Shown here piece after piece: positions 50,365-59,278 of a stretch of DNA of 64,000 nt. The notes under the pieces are model-generated. The model did no database searches and had not been told where the DNA came from. It saw only the letters and a program-made list of their open reading frames with translations. The translations under genes were made by a program, and so were the position numbers. Within the stretch, counting starts at the first letter, position 1, and each line of letters opens with the position of its first letter. This DNA is from Candidatus Mediterraneibacter merdipullorum (GTDB lineage Bacteria > Bacillota > Clostridia > Lachnospirales > Lachnospiraceae): contig DXAL01000017.1 in assembly GCA_019117125.1 (NCBI GenBank), positions 1 to 64,000 of the forward strand, read 5' to 3'.

Positions 50365-53300
50365 TCACGAAATCACAAGGCTCCGGATGCCTTCCAGCAC
50401 TTCCCTCACCGTATCCGTCACGCTCTTCTGCGCATCCGCCCCGCTCTTTCCCTTCTTCCGGTAGAGGAAATACGGAGGCTCCTCCGTCCGGAACAGAAGG
50501 CTGTTCCCGAAGGATGCAAGGAGCGCCGGTATCTTCTGCACGTCAATCTTCGCGCGGGCATACATGGTAAAGCGGATGTCCTCCCCCTTCTGCTCCACCG
50601 CGGTTACATACGCCCCATGGGCCAGGTTCTTGAGCGCCGCGATGTGGAGGAGCTGCTGGACTTTCTTCGGGATGTCGCCGAACCGGTCGATGAGTTCTTC
50701 GGTCACATCATCCAGCTCTTCCTCATTTTCCACTGCCGCGATGCGCTTGTAGATATCCAGCTTCTGGTATTCGTTCCGGATATAGGAGGAGGGAATGTAT
50801 GCGTCGATGTTCAGGTCGATGACCGTGGAGAAGCTCTCTTCTTCCACCCCGCCCTTTAAGTTCTTCACCGCTTCGTTCAGCATCTTGCAGTACAGGTCGT
50901 ACCCCACGGCTTCCATGTGGCCGCTCTGCGCCTCGCCCAGCAGGTTTCCCGCGCCGCGTATCTCCAAGTCCCGCATGGCGATGCGGATGCCGGAGCCCAG
51001 GTCCGTGAACTCCCGGATGGCAGACAGCCGCTTCTCCGCCACCTCTTTGAGCAGCTTATCCCGCCGGTAGAGGAGGAAGGCATATGCCATGCGGCTGGAC
51101 CGCCCTACGCGCCCCCTGAGCTGATAGAGCTGGGAGAGTCCGAACCGGTCTGCATCCTGGATAATCATGGTATTCGCATTGGGAATGTCCAGACCAGTCT
51201 CGATGATGGTCGTGGACACAAGGACATCGATATCTCCGTTGATGAAATCGTACATGATGTCCTCAAGCTGCCGCTCCCGCATCTGCCCGTGGGCATAGGA
51301 GACTGCCGCATCCGGCAGAAGCCGGGAGAGCCTTCCCGCCACATCCGCGATATCGCTGACGCGGTTGTAGACATAGTAGACCTGTCCGCCTCTTGCCAGC
51401 TCCCGCTCGATGGCTTCCCGCACCATCTCGTCGCTGTATTCCATGACATAAGTCTGGATGGGCATGCGGTCCTGGGGCGCTTCTTCCAGGACGCTCATAT
51501 CCCGTATCCCGATGAGGCTCATGTGGAGGGTGCGGGGGATGGGCGTCGCCGTCAGGGTGAGGACGTCCACATTTTCCTTCAGTTTCTTGATTTTCTCCTT
51601 GTGCGTCACGCCGAACCGCTGCTCCTCATCGATGATGAGCAGTCCCAGGTCTTTGTATCCCACGTCCTTTGAGAGCACGCGGTGGGTACCGATGACGATA
51701 TCCACCATGCCTTTTTTCAGGTCCTCCACCGTCTTCTTCTGCTGGGCAGAAGACCGGAAACGGCACAGAAGGTCTATGCGCACCGGAAAGTCTTTCAGCC
51801 GCTGCACAAAAGTATTGTAATGCTGCTGCGCCAGGATGGTCGTGGGGACGAGATACACGACCTGCCGTCCCTCCTGCACTGCCTTGAAGGCGGCGCGGAT
51901 GGCGATTTCCGTCTTGCCGTACCCCACATCGCCGCAGATGAGCCGGTCCATGATTTTCGGGCTCTCCATGTCGTGTTTTGTGTCTTCGATTGCCTGGAGC
52001 TGGTCTTCCGTCTCCTCGAAGGGGAACATCTCCTCGAACTCTTTCTGCCACACCGTGTCCGGACCGTATACAAACCCTTCCGCCTGCTGCCTTGCCGCGT
52101 AGAGCCGGACCAGGTCTTCCGCCACTTCACGCACGGCTTTTTTCACCTGGCTCTTCGTCTTCGTCCACTGTACGGTCCCCAGCTTGTTCAGCCGGGGCTT
52201 CGCCCCGTCCGATCCGGCATACTTCTGAATCAGGTCCATCTGCGCCACGGGAATGTAGAGCGTGCCGCCGTCCGCATAGGATATCTTCATATAATCCTTG
52301 ACGACCTTCTCCACCTCAATCTTCTCGATGCCCTCGTAGATGCCGATGCCGTGGTTCTCGTGGACCACGTAGTCCCCGGGCTTTAACTCCGCGAAATCCC
52401 GTATCTTCTGTCCCTCATATCTCCTGCGGTGCTTTTTCTTCTTCTTTCTCCCGAAGATGTCCGACTCGGAGATAACCATGAACTTGAGCATGGGATATTC
52501 GTATCCTTCCGCGATATAACCGCAGGCGGCCATGATTTCCCCGGGCTTTACTTCGCGCTCCATGTCTTCGCTGTAGAAGCTGCTCAGGTCGTAATCCCGC
52601 AGGTCCTCGGCAAGGCGCTTTGCCCGGGTGCGGGAGCCGGACAGGAGCACCACGCGGTATCCGCTGCGCTTCAGCCGCTTCAAATCCCGGGTGAGCAGCT
52701 CGAAACTGTTGTTGTACGGATTGACGCCTTTCGTCTGGATGCTGTACGTCTTCCGCACTTTGAAAAGACCGCACTTTGTCTCCAGCGTCGTCAGCGCTGC
52801 TCCCCGGTATCCGTTCATCGCCGCGATAATCTCTTTCGTCTCATAGACGGTCAGCGTCTCGTCCGCCTCTTCTTCCCCGGTCTCCCGGCGGTTTTCCCTG
52901 CTGTGGAAATATTCCTGCTCCACCGTCTCCGCCGCCTCCTGGAGGCGCTGGGGCTCATCCAGAAAGAGGATACTCTCCTCCTTCGGGAAATACGACAGAA
53001 AGGACACGGTCTCAAGTCCTTCCCGCCAGTTCTCCGACGCGGGATAGACCGTCACGCTTTCCAGGTTCTCCACGGAGCGCTGGCTCTCCACGTCGAAGCT
53101 GCGCAGGGAGTCAATCTCATCGCCCCACATCTCGATGCGCACCGGAAGTTCCTCGGTCAGCGGGAAGATGTCCATGATGCCGCCCCGCACCGCGAACTGT
53201 CCCGGACCCTCAATCTGGCTCTCCCGCACATAGCCCATCTGCGCCAGGCACTCCTCCAGACCGGTCATATCCAGGATATCCCCGGCGGACAGCCGAATCC

Positions 53301-53715
53301 TCTGTCCCCGTATCTCCTCCAGCGCGGCGAGTCCGTCCAGGAAGGCATCCATCGTGGTGATGACCGTCACCGGCTCTGCTTCTTCCTTTTCAATCAGGGC
53401 GCGCAGCACGGTCATGCGCCGGTCTGTCAGGAGGGCTCCCTTGATGTCCGCATGGTAAAAGAGCAGGTCCCGCGCCGGGTACAGCCAGACATTGTCCGTA
53501 AAGATGCGGTACTCCTCCCATGCCCTCTTTGCCTTTTCCTCACTGGAAAAAGCGATGACTCTGTAGGAAAAGCCATCGCCCAGCGCATGCATCAGATGGG
53601 TCTTCTGCGAATTGACGCAGCCCGCAATCTGCAAAAACCCGTTCCCTTTTTTTCTTTCTTTCCAGATTTCCTCATGTTCCGCCAGTTCTGCCAGCGGAGC
53701 CAGCAAAGCCTGCAT
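50365..53715 (-). CDS. mfd: transcription-repair coupling factor
   Basis: Mfd removes RNA polymerase stalled at DNA lesions and recruits UvrA. The 1116-residue protein has the UvrB-like N-terminal region, the CarD-like polymerase-interaction domain (LKPGDYVVHENHGIGIYEG) near residue 450, a RecG-like motor with CGDVGYGKTEIAIRAA (Walker A) and LIIDEEQRFGV, TATPIPRTLHMS, the TRG region (GAGNLLGEAQSGHMEAVGYD) and a C-terminal TRCF domain. Length is close to the usual 1150. It follows pth by 113 bases, the pth-mfd order common in Firmicutes. Confidence 0.98.
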   Translation of the reverse strand: MQALLAPLAELAEHEEIWKERKKGNGFLQIAGCVNSQKTHLMHALGDGFSYRVIAFSSEEKAKRAWEEYRIFTDNVWLYPARDLLFYHADIKGALLTDRRMTVLRALIEKEEAEPVTVITTMDAFLDGLAALEEIRGQRIRLSAGDILDMTGLEECLAQMGYVRESQIEGPGQFAVRGGIMDIFPLTEELPVRIEMWGDEIDSLRSFDVESQRSVENLESVTVYPASENWREGLETVSFLSYFPKEESILFLDEPQRLQEAAETVEQEYFHSRENRRETGEEEADETLTVYETKEIIAAMNGYRGAALTTLETKCGLFKVRKTYSIQTKGVNPYNNSFELLTRDLKRLKRSGYRVVLLSGSRTRAKRLAEDLRDYDLSSFYSEDMEREVKPGEIMAACGYIAEGYEYPMLKFMVISESDIFGRKKKKKHRRRYEGQKIRDFAELKPGDYVVHENHGIGIYEGIEKIEVEKVVKDYMKISYADGGTLYIPVAQMDLIQKYAGSDGAKPRLNKLGTVQWTKTKSQVKKAVREVAEDLVRLYAARQQAEGFVYGPDTVWQKEFEEMFPFEETEDQLQAIEDTKHDMESPKIMDRLICGDVGYGKTEIAIRAAFKAVQEGRQVVYLVPTTILAQQHYNTFVQRLKDFPVRIDLLCRFRSSAQQKKTVEDLKKGMVDIVIGTHRVLSKDVGYKDLGLLIIDEEQRFGVTHKEKIKKLKENVDVLTLTATPIPRTLHMSLIGIRDMSVLEEAPQDRMPIQTYVMEYSDEMVREAIERELARGGQVYYVYNRVSDIADVAGRLSRLLPDAAVSYAHGQMRERQLEDIMYDFINGDIDVLVSTTIIETGLDIPNANTMIIQDADRFGLSQLYQLRGRVGRSSRMAYAFLLYRRDKLLKEVAEKRLSAIREFTDLGSGIRIAMRDLEIRGAGNLLGEAQSGHMEAVGYDLYCKMLNEAVKNLKGGVEEESFSTVIDLNIDAYIPSSYIRNEYQKLDIYKRIAAVENEEELDDVTEELIDRFGDIPKKVQQLLHIAALKNLAHGAYVTAVEQKGEDIRFTMYARAKIDVQKIPALLASFGNSLLFRTEEPPYFLYRKKGKSGADAQKSVTDTVREVLEGIRSLVIS

Positions 53716-53763
53716 CGACTCGCTCCTTCCTGTCTTTTTCCTGTCTTTTTTGCGTGGGCAGAC

Positions 53764-53868
53764 CTGCTCTTTCCTCTGCCGGTTCTATCCGTTCACGCCT
53801 GCTCTTTCTTCTGCCGCTTCTATCCGTTCATGTCTGCTCTTTCTTTTTCCGGTTGTATTCGTTCATGG
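53764..53868. repeat. 35-bp tandem repeat, 3 copies, across the end of pth
   Basis: Units begin CTGCTCTTTC and end CGTTCA(T/C)G with identical 35-base spacing (53764-53798, 53799-53833, 53834-53868). The third lies inside pth and encodes its C-terminal NEYNRKKKEQ region; the pth stop is in the second. The array looks like duplication of the gene's 3' end. Confidence 0.9.
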
Positions 53869-54409
53869 CATCCCCGATGCGCCCGGATACAATCAGTTCC
53901 GCCGCGCGCACCGCGTGGTCGTACCCCTCGTCCATCTGCTCCCGTTCTGCCCTGGAAAAATGCCCAAGCACATAGTCCGCCAGGTCGTACTTTGACGGCT
54001 TTTCGCCGACGCCCACCCGTATCCTTGGGAACACCTGGGTCCCCAGATGTGCAATGATGTTTTTGATGCCGTTGTGTCCGCCCGCGCTTCCTTTCTCCCG
54101 TATCCGGAGCTGTCCCACGTCCAGGTTGATATCGTCATAGATGACCAGAAGTTCCTGCTCCGGGTCAATCTTATAGTAGGCTGCAAGGCTCTGGAGGCTC
54201 TCGCCGCTTAAATTCATATAAGTCTGGGGCTTTGCCAGGATGACCCGCTGCCCCTCGATGATGCCCCTGCCGACCAGCGCCCGGTGCTTCCTCGCATCCA
54301 CCGCTATATCATATTTTTCCGCCAGCCTGTCTATTACATCAAATCCCACGTTGTGCCTTGTGCCTTCGTACTGTCTGTCCGGATTTCCCAGACCTGCGAT
54401 TATGAACAT
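53828..54409 (-). CDS. pth: peptidyl-tRNA hydrolase
   Basis: Pth cleaves peptidyl-tRNA released from stalled ribosomes. The 193-residue protein has FIIAGLGNPDRQYEGTRHNVGF with the catalytic His and Asn, KPQTYMNLSGESL, IYDDINLDVGQLRIREKG and SAGGHNGIKNII. Only a short Lys-rich tail (NRKKKEQT) is added at the C-terminus, from within a tandem repeat. It is the first gene of pth-mfd and has its own promoter. Confidence 0.98.
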   Translation of the reverse strand: MFIIAGLGNPDRQYEGTRHNVGFDVIDRLAEKYDIAVDARKHRALVGRGIIEGQRVILAKPQTYMNLSGESLQSLAAYYKIDPEQELLVIYDDINLDVGQLRIREKGSAGGHNGIKNIIAHLGTQVFPRIRVGVGEKPSKYDLADYVLGHFSRAEREQMDEGYDHAVRAAELIVSGRIGDAMNEYNRKKKEQT

Positions 54410-54440
54410 ATCTTTTTTGCCCTCCTGTTACTGCAAAGCT

Positions 54441-54469
54441 ATTTTACAGTATCAAAGCCGGTTTGTCAC
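54441..54469 (-). promoter_or_regulatory. pth promoter
   Basis: GTGACA (54464-54469), 17 bases, TAAAAT (54441-54446) on the minus strand. Confidence 0.7.
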
Positions 54470-54567
54470 CTGTAACCCGTGAATATTTTCCCTTTTTTCG
54501 TCATACACTTATAAAAAACCGGACCGCCGCCCAAACATGCGGCAGCCGGCGATCAGGAGGCAGCTCA

Positions 54568-54999
54568 ATGGGTTCACGAACAAAAATCGTCGTCCTGCAC
54601 ATGAAGGAAATTATCTATACAGCCATCTTCGCGGCGCTGGGCATCATCCTGGTGGTGCTCCTTGTCATCATGTTCCGTCCGGACAGAAGCGCTCAGGCAG
54701 ATGCCCCGGAGAAATACACGCCCGGCATCTACACCTCCACCCTGACCCTGGACCACACCAATCTGGAGGTCGAGGTCTCCGTGGACGCAGCGCGCATCAA
54801 TTCCATACGGTTTTCCAATCTGGACGAGGCGGTGACGACCATGTATCCCCTGATACAGCCTGCCATCGAAGAGATTGCGGAACAGGTCTGCGAGACGCAG
54901 TCCCTGGATGAAGTGTCGCTTTCGCAGGATACGCCTTACACGTCCCGGCTCATCCTGGATGCGGTGAGAGAAGCCGTGAAAAAAGCCGCAGTCCCGTAA
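54568..54999 (+). CDS. membrane-anchored FMN-binding-domain-like protein lacking the flavin site
   Basis: A 143-residue protein with one membrane helix (about 13-36, IYTAIFAALGIILVVLLVIM) and an outer domain of about 95 residues: YTPGIYTSTLTLDHTNLEVEV, NSIRF..., a helix, and DTPYTSRLILDAVREAV. The order of strands and helices follows FMN_bind domains, where a (S/D)GAT-type motif binds FMN through Thr; here that site is QDTPYTS. It may be a non-flavin relative. The ATG at 54568 follows CAGGAGGCAGC; an upstream frame is not supported. The gene is alone, divergent from pth, with a terminator that begins inside the coding region. The function is unknown. Confidence 0.65.
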   Translation: MGSRTKIVVLHMKEIIYTAIFAALGIILVVLLVIMFRPDRSAQADAPEKYTPGIYTSTLTLDHTNLEVEVSVDAARINSIRFSNLDEAVTTMYPLIQPAIEEIAEQVCETQSLDEVSLSQDTPYTSRLILDAVREAVKKAAVP

Positions 55000-55013
55000 A
55001 CTGCGGCTTTTTT
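54979..55013 (+). terminator. terminator overlapping the stop codon
   Basis: AAAAAAGCCGCAG and CTGCGGCTTTTTT enclose the stop codon of the preceding gene. Confidence 0.92.
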
Positions 55014-55089
55014 AATCATTGTTTGCAAGTCTGTCAGATATCCTCAAAAGGAAGCTGTGCAAAAATAAAACTCTGCTCCGCCCGGCGCT

Positions 55090-55353
55090 TTACCCTTCCA
55101 CAATCAGATACGTCCCGTCAGGAAGGGAAAAGACCTCCGGCTGTTCCTTCAATTCTTCCGGCGTCAGACCGTCCACATCCATATACCCCTCTTCAAAGTA
55201 TTCCCGGACTTCGTCAAGGGTTTTCACGACCACCGCCATACAGTCCTCAAGGAAGGCTTCCGCCTCCTCGGGCGTCTCCGCCACCGGCTGGTCAAAGAGC
55301 CTGCCCTGTTCCTTTAAAAATGTCTCCAGACATGCCGCGCTGTATTCACTCAT
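55090..55353 (-). CDS. small acidic hypothetical protein
   Basis: An 87-residue acidic protein (MSEYSAACLETFLKEQGRLF at the start, VFSLPDGTYLIVEG at the end). I have seen similar short proteins in Lachnospiraceae but know no function. It is predicted soluble: a helix, an acidic middle, and a terminal beta hairpin. Its start overlaps the HAD gene end by eight bases, so the two are probably translated together. Confidence 0.75.
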   Translation of the reverse strand: MSEYSAACLETFLKEQGRLFDQPVAETPEEAEAFLEDCMAVVVKTLDEVREYFEEGYMDVDGLTPEELKEQPEVFSLPDGTYLIVEG

Positions 55354-56020
55354 GTTCTTCCTCCCGTTTCTTCACGATTTCCACGATTTCTCCTGCCGTA
55401 TCGACGATTTTCATGGGGTCTGCCTCCCGGAGCACATCCCGGCTGCGAAATCCCCATGAGACGAGGACGGTATCCATCCCCGCCGCTTTTCCTGTCGCCC
55501 CGTCCACCTCGGAATCTCCGATGTAGAGCGTCTCCGGCGGCGCCGCATCGAAATGCTCCGCCATCAGAAGCAGCGCGGCAGGGTCCGGCTTTCTCGGCAC
55601 GCCTTCCTTCTGCCCCTGGATGTAGTCAAAACATGCATCCCCGAATATCTCCCGGACCACGTGTACTGCCTGGCGGTCCGGCTTGTTGGAGAGCACGCCC
55701 AGGCGGATGCCGGACGCCTTCAGTTCCTCCAGCATCTGCACGATGCCGGGATAGGGCGTCACGCGGTACGTGCAGTTTGCGTCAAAGATGCGCTGATATG
55801 CGGCGAACGCCCGGTCAAAGAGCCGGAGGTCCTCATCTCCGGATGCGCGGAGCGCCTTCTCGATGAGCACCTTTGCCCCGTTTCCCACAAACTCCCTGCA
55901 CTGCTCCCTGGTGATGGGCGGCATGCCGACCTCCTTCATGGTCTCCCCCACCGAATAATGCAGGGAGTCCAGCGTATCGGTCAGTGTTCCGTCCAGGTCA
56001 AATATACACGCTTTATACAT
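55346..56020 (-). CDS. HAD phosphatase, phosphoglycolate phosphatase-like
   Basis: A 224-residue class IA HAD hydrolase: ACIFDLDGTLTDTLDSL (motif I), GVLSNKPDRQ (motif II), VPRKPDPAALL (motif III Lys) and YIGDSEVDGATGKAA (motif IV). It belongs to the Gph group. It precedes the 87-residue acidic gene and follows sigG by 27 bases. This is the third HAD phosphatase in the window; the physiological substrates cannot be separated by reading. Confidence 0.9.
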   Translation of the reverse strand: MYKACIFDLDGTLTDTLDSLHYSVGETMKEVGMPPITREQCREFVGNGAKVLIEKALRASGDEDLRLFDRAFAAYQRIFDANCTYRVTPYPGIVQMLEELKASGIRLGVLSNKPDRQAVHVVREIFGDACFDYIQGQKEGVPRKPDPAALLLMAEHFDAAPPETLYIGDSEVDGATGKAAGMDTVLVSWGFRSRDVLREADPMKIVDTAGEIVEIVKKREEEHE

Positions 56021-56047
56021 GGCTTTCTTCCTTCCTCTTGTGTTTGT

Positions 56048-56830
56048 TTATTCGCCCAGCAGATACCTGCGCATCGTCTTCAGCGCATTTTTCTCCAGGC
56101 GGCTTACCTGGGCCTGGGATATCCCGATCTGCTGCGCCACTTCCATCTGCGTCTTCCCCTCGAAGAAGCGCAGTGTGATGATGTAACGCTCCCGCTCATT
56201 GAGCCGTTCCATGGCTGCCTCCAGAGAGAGCTCTTCCACCCAGTTGTCTTCCCGGTTCTTCTTGTCGCTCACCTGGTCCATCACGTACAGCGTATCCCCG
56301 CCGTCGCTGTAGACCGGTTCCTGGAGGCTCACCGGACTCTGGATGGCATCCAGGGCATACACCACGTCCTCTTTTGCGATGCCGATCTCATCCGCTATCT
56401 CCTGTACGGTGGGCTCCCTCATATACTGCCGGATGTATCCCTCCCTGGCATAGATTGCCCGGTAAGCCGTATCCCGCAGGGACCGGCTGACGCGGATGGG
56501 GCTGTTGTCCCGGAGATACCGGCGTATCTCCCCGATAATCATGGGCACCGCGTAAGTGGAAAACCGGACCATCCGGGACGGGTCAAAGTGGTCCACCGCC
56601 TTCATCAGACCGACGCATCCAATCTGGAAGAGGTCGTCCGCATTCTCGCTGCTCCCCTCAAAGCGCCGGATGACGCTTAAGACAAGCCGCAGGTTCCCTT
56701 TGATGTACTTTTCCCGCGCCTCTTCGTCGCCGGCTTTTATCCGCTCAAAGAGCTCCTCCTTCTCTTCTTCCTTTAAGAGCGGGAGCCTGGATGTATTGAC
56801 CCCGCACAGTTCTACCTTGTTCACCGTCAT
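56048..56830 (-). CDS. sigG: sporulation sigma factor SigG
   Basis: A 260-residue forespore-specific sigma factor. It begins MTVNKVELCGVNTSRLPLLK, the characteristic SigG N-terminus that contacts its regulators, followed by region 2 (GNLRLVLSVIRRFEG, DDLFQIGCVGLMKAVDHFD, RFSTYAVPMIIGEIRRYLRD), region 3 and region 4.2 (EVAQQIGISQAQVSRLEKNA). The upstream ATG at 56851 would add seven residues, but the ribosome site AGGAGG favours 56830. No spoIIGA or sigE is upstream. Its presence shows that the organism encodes the late forespore programme. Confidence 0.95.
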   Translation of the reverse strand: MTVNKVELCGVNTSRLPLLKEEEKEELFERIKAGDEEAREKYIKGNLRLVLSVIRRFEGSSENADDLFQIGCVGLMKAVDHFDPSRMVRFSTYAVPMIIGEIRRYLRDNSPIRVSRSLRDTAYRAIYAREGYIRQYMREPTVQEIADEIGIAKEDVVYALDAIQSPVSLQEPVYSDGGDTLYVMDQVSDKKNREDNWVEELSLEAAMERLNERERYIITLRFFEGKTQMEVAQQIGISQAQVSRLEKNALKTMRRYLLGE

Positions 56831-56934
56831 TGCAAGAATCCTCCTAAGCATGTTCTACTTAGAATGATTCTCTCGCAGCGGGCAGGATATTCCGGCAGCC
56901 GGGAAATTTTATAAACTTTTAGCCCTTGACAGGC

Positions 56935-58539
56935 TTACAGCTCCCATTTATCCGCAAGATTGTTTATCTGACTCTCGAACTTCGCCTTGTCTTTATTGGA
57001 AAGCCCCTCGTTCTGATAGATGATGTCCAGAAGATGCTTTCCTGCCGCGATAAGGCGTTCAAATGCGCTGTCCGCCTTCTTCTGCGCCGCCTTCTTCGCC
57101 TTCACCGGTATCCGGACGCCCTCGTTCAGAATCTCGTTTGTCAGAAGGTCCGCCTCGCAGCACGGATAGGGCGCCCATGCGCTGTACCCGAACTTCTCCT
57201 GAATGGTCTGCGCGAACTTCTCCGTCACCTCATCCTCGCCGTGGACGACGAACACTCTTTTCGGAGGCGTCCGGAACGCCCCGATCCACCGGAGCAGTCC
57301 TTCCATGTCCGCATGACCGCTGACGCCGTGGAGGCTCTCGATGCGCGCGTGCACCTCGATGGGCTCCCCGAAAAGCCGGATATTCTTCTCCCCTTCCAGG
57401 AGTCTGCGCCCCAGCGTCCCGTTCGCCTGATATCCCACGAACAGGACGGTGCACTCCGGACGCCACAGGTTGTGCTTCAGATGGTGGCGGATGCGCCCCG
57501 CGTCGCACATCCCGGAGGCGGAGATGATGACTTTCGGCTTTTCGATGAAGTTAATCATTTTCGAGTCGTCGCTTGTGGTGGACGTGTGGAGGTTCGGGAA
57601 CACCAGCGGATTGACGCCCGCGTTCACCAGCTCCATGGCCTCTTTGTCAAAACAGTCCCGCATGTTGAGCGTAAAGACTTTCGTCGCCTCGATGGCAAGG
57701 GGGCTGTCCAGATACACGTCAAAATCCGGGTACTCCGGCAGGAGATTCTTCTCCTTGATTTCCCGGATGAAATAGAGCATCTCCTGGGTCCGCCCCACCG
57801 CAAAGGAGGGGATGACCACATTGCCTCCCCGGTCAAATGTCTCCTTTATGATGCGGGTAAACTCTCCCACATAGTCCGGCTTCTCCGCTGTGTGGATGCG
57901 GTCGCCGTAGGTGGATTCCACCACCACATAGTCCGCGGTCTCCGTGTAGCTCGGGTCCTTGATGATGGGCTGGTCCAGATTGCCCACATCCCCGGAAAAT
58001 ACAATCTTCTCCGTCACGCCCTGCTCCGTCGCCCACACTTCAATGCTGGCGGAGCCGAGCAGATGTCCCACGTCCGTGAACCGGATTTCAATGCCCTCGC
58101 AGATGCGGATGCGTTCGCCGTACTGGCAGGGGACGAGAAGGCTGATGGCGTCCAGCGCATCCTGCATCACATAGACCGGCTCGTACTCCGGTTTTCCTGC
58201 CCTTCTCCCCTTCCGGTTGCGCCACTCCGCCTCAAACTCCTGGATGTGGGCGCTGTCACGGAGCATGATGCCGCACAGGTCTGCAGTGGCAAATGTGGTG
58301 AATATCTGTCCTTTAAACCCGTTTTTGGCAAGCCTTGGCAGCATGCCCGAATGGTCGATGTGCGCATGGGTGAGGAACACATAGTCAATGTCTTTTTCCG
58401 GGATGGGAAGCCCCGGATTCTCATACAGGTCCGGTCCCTGCTCCATCCCGCAGTCGATGAGGATGTTCTTCCCCGCCGCTTCCAGAAAATGACAGCTCCC
58501 CGTCACTTCGTGCGCCGCTCCGATAAATGTCAGTTTCAT
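56935..58539 (-). CDS. beta-CASP metallo-beta-lactamase nuclease (RNA exonuclease family)
   Basis: A 534-residue protein of the CPSF-73-like beta-CASP group. Motifs visible are THAHIDHSGMLP (metal), DVGHLLGSASIEV, FSGDVGNLDQPI, then the beta-CASP cap with IPSFAVGRTQEML and DSPLAIEAT, ISASGMCDAGRIRHHL, and SLHGVSGHADMEGLLRW. A C-terminal helical tail follows. Such proteins process or degrade RNA; the precise substrate is unknown. The start is ATG at 58539; the frame stays open far upstream but runs through the neighbouring phosphatase gene. Confidence 0.92.
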   Translation of the reverse strand: MKLTFIGAAHEVTGSCHFLEAAGKNILIDCGMEQGPDLYENPGLPIPEKDIDYVFLTHAHIDHSGMLPRLAKNGFKGQIFTTFATADLCGIMLRDSAHIQEFEAEWRNRKGRRAGKPEYEPVYVMQDALDAISLLVPCQYGERIRICEGIEIRFTDVGHLLGSASIEVWATEQGVTEKIVFSGDVGNLDQPIIKDPSYTETADYVVVESTYGDRIHTAEKPDYVGEFTRIIKETFDRGGNVVIPSFAVGRTQEMLYFIREIKEKNLLPEYPDFDVYLDSPLAIEATKVFTLNMRDCFDKEAMELVNAGVNPLVFPNLHTSTTSDDSKMINFIEKPKVIISASGMCDAGRIRHHLKHNLWRPECTVLFVGYQANGTLGRRLLEGEKNIRLFGEPIEVHARIESLHGVSGHADMEGLLRWIGAFRTPPKRVFVVHGEDEVTEKFAQTIQEKFGYSAWAPYPCCEADLLTNEILNEGVRIPVKAKKAAQKKADSAFERLIAAGKHLLDIIYQNEGLSNKDKAKFESQINNLADKWEL

Positions 58540-58541
58540 AG

Positions 58542-59180
58542 TCACACCAGCCCTTTCACTTTTTCTTTGTAATAGACCTTCCCTTCCTCCACAATGGCCA
58601 GCTTCCCGCCTTCTGCCCGGACCGTGGTGACCGAACAGTTGGGCGGCACTTTGTGCGCCCAGAACCCGCTCACCGAAAGGCTTCCCCGGATGCGGTTCAG
58701 CAGCGCGGTCATGGCGGCCCCGTGGGTGGAGATGAGGATGTGTTTCTCCCGGAGCTCTTCCCTGCCCAGCAGTTCTTCCAGGAAATCCCCTGTGCGCCTG
58801 TAGAGCTCCTGGACGGACTCCCCGCCTTCCGGGGGCACATAATTCCCTGTATCGCGGAAAAAGAGCCGGAACACAGGGCTTTCTCCACCTGCATCTTCCG
58901 TGTCCCTGCATACGCCCTCATAGGTCCCGAAGCCAATCTCGCAGAGCCGTTCCTCTTCATACAGGGGGACGTCCCTGCCCTTTAAGATAATGCGGGCAGT
59001 CTCTTCTGCGCGCTTTAAGGGGCTTGTGTAAGCGAGGTCGATGGGGGTGTCCGCAAGCCCTGCCGCCGTCTCCTCTGCCAGATGACGCCCGAAATCATTG
59101 AGCGGGATATCCGTATGTCCCTGCAGTCTGTGTACGGTGTTCCAGTCCGTCTCTCCGTGGCGGACGATATATAATATCAT
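58542..59180 (-). CDS. histidine phosphatase family protein
   Basis: A 212-residue member of the phosphoglycerate mutase-like histidine phosphatases: ILYIVRHGETDWN (phosphorylated His), YTSPLKRAEETA, GFGTYEG (acid), and ISTHGAAMTALLNRI (second His). It could be a broad phosphatase or a cobalamin-type (CobC-like) enzyme; no cob genes are nearby. The start at 59180 is eight bases after AGGAGG. The stop lies two bases before the beta-CASP nuclease start, so they form one operon. The gene is divergent from luxS. Confidence 0.9.
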   Translation of the reverse strand: MILYIVRHGETDWNTVHRLQGHTDIPLNDFGRHLAEETAAGLADTPIDLAYTSPLKRAEETARIILKGRDVPLYEEERLCEIGFGTYEGVCRDTEDAGGESPVFRLFFRDTGNYVPPEGGESVQELYRRTGDFLEELLGREELREKHILISTHGAAMTALLNRIRGSLSVSGFWAHKVPPNCSVTTVRAEGGKLAIVEEGKVYYKEKVKGLV

Positions 59181-59207
59181 ATGCCGGTCCTCCTCTGTGA
59201 TGCAGCC

Positions 59208-59236
59208 TTGTATTTTCCTGCCTGTCATTCTATAAT
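59208..59236 (+). promoter_or_regulatory. luxS promoter
   Basis: TTGTAT (59208-59213), 17 bases, TATAAT (59231-59236). Confidence 0.8.
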
Positions 59237-59278
59237 GGACAGGACGATAAAACGATATACGGAAAGGACGGATTCATC

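Noticed and set aside
53764-53868. CRISPR-like array
   Set aside because: Units are directly adjacent with no spacers and derive from the pth coding sequence.
52429-54057. A 542-codon plus-strand open frame
   Set aside because: Antisense shadow of mfd and pth; both sense genes are certain from their motifs.
56926-58572. A 548-codon plus-strand open frame
   Set aside because: Antisense shadow of the beta-CASP nuclease, without family content or a start signal.
56935-58911. One long 658-codon nuclease gene
   Set aside because: The first 124 codons run antiparallel to nothing but are simply another frame of the histidine phosphatase gene; real similarity begins at MKLTFIGAAHEVTG (58539).
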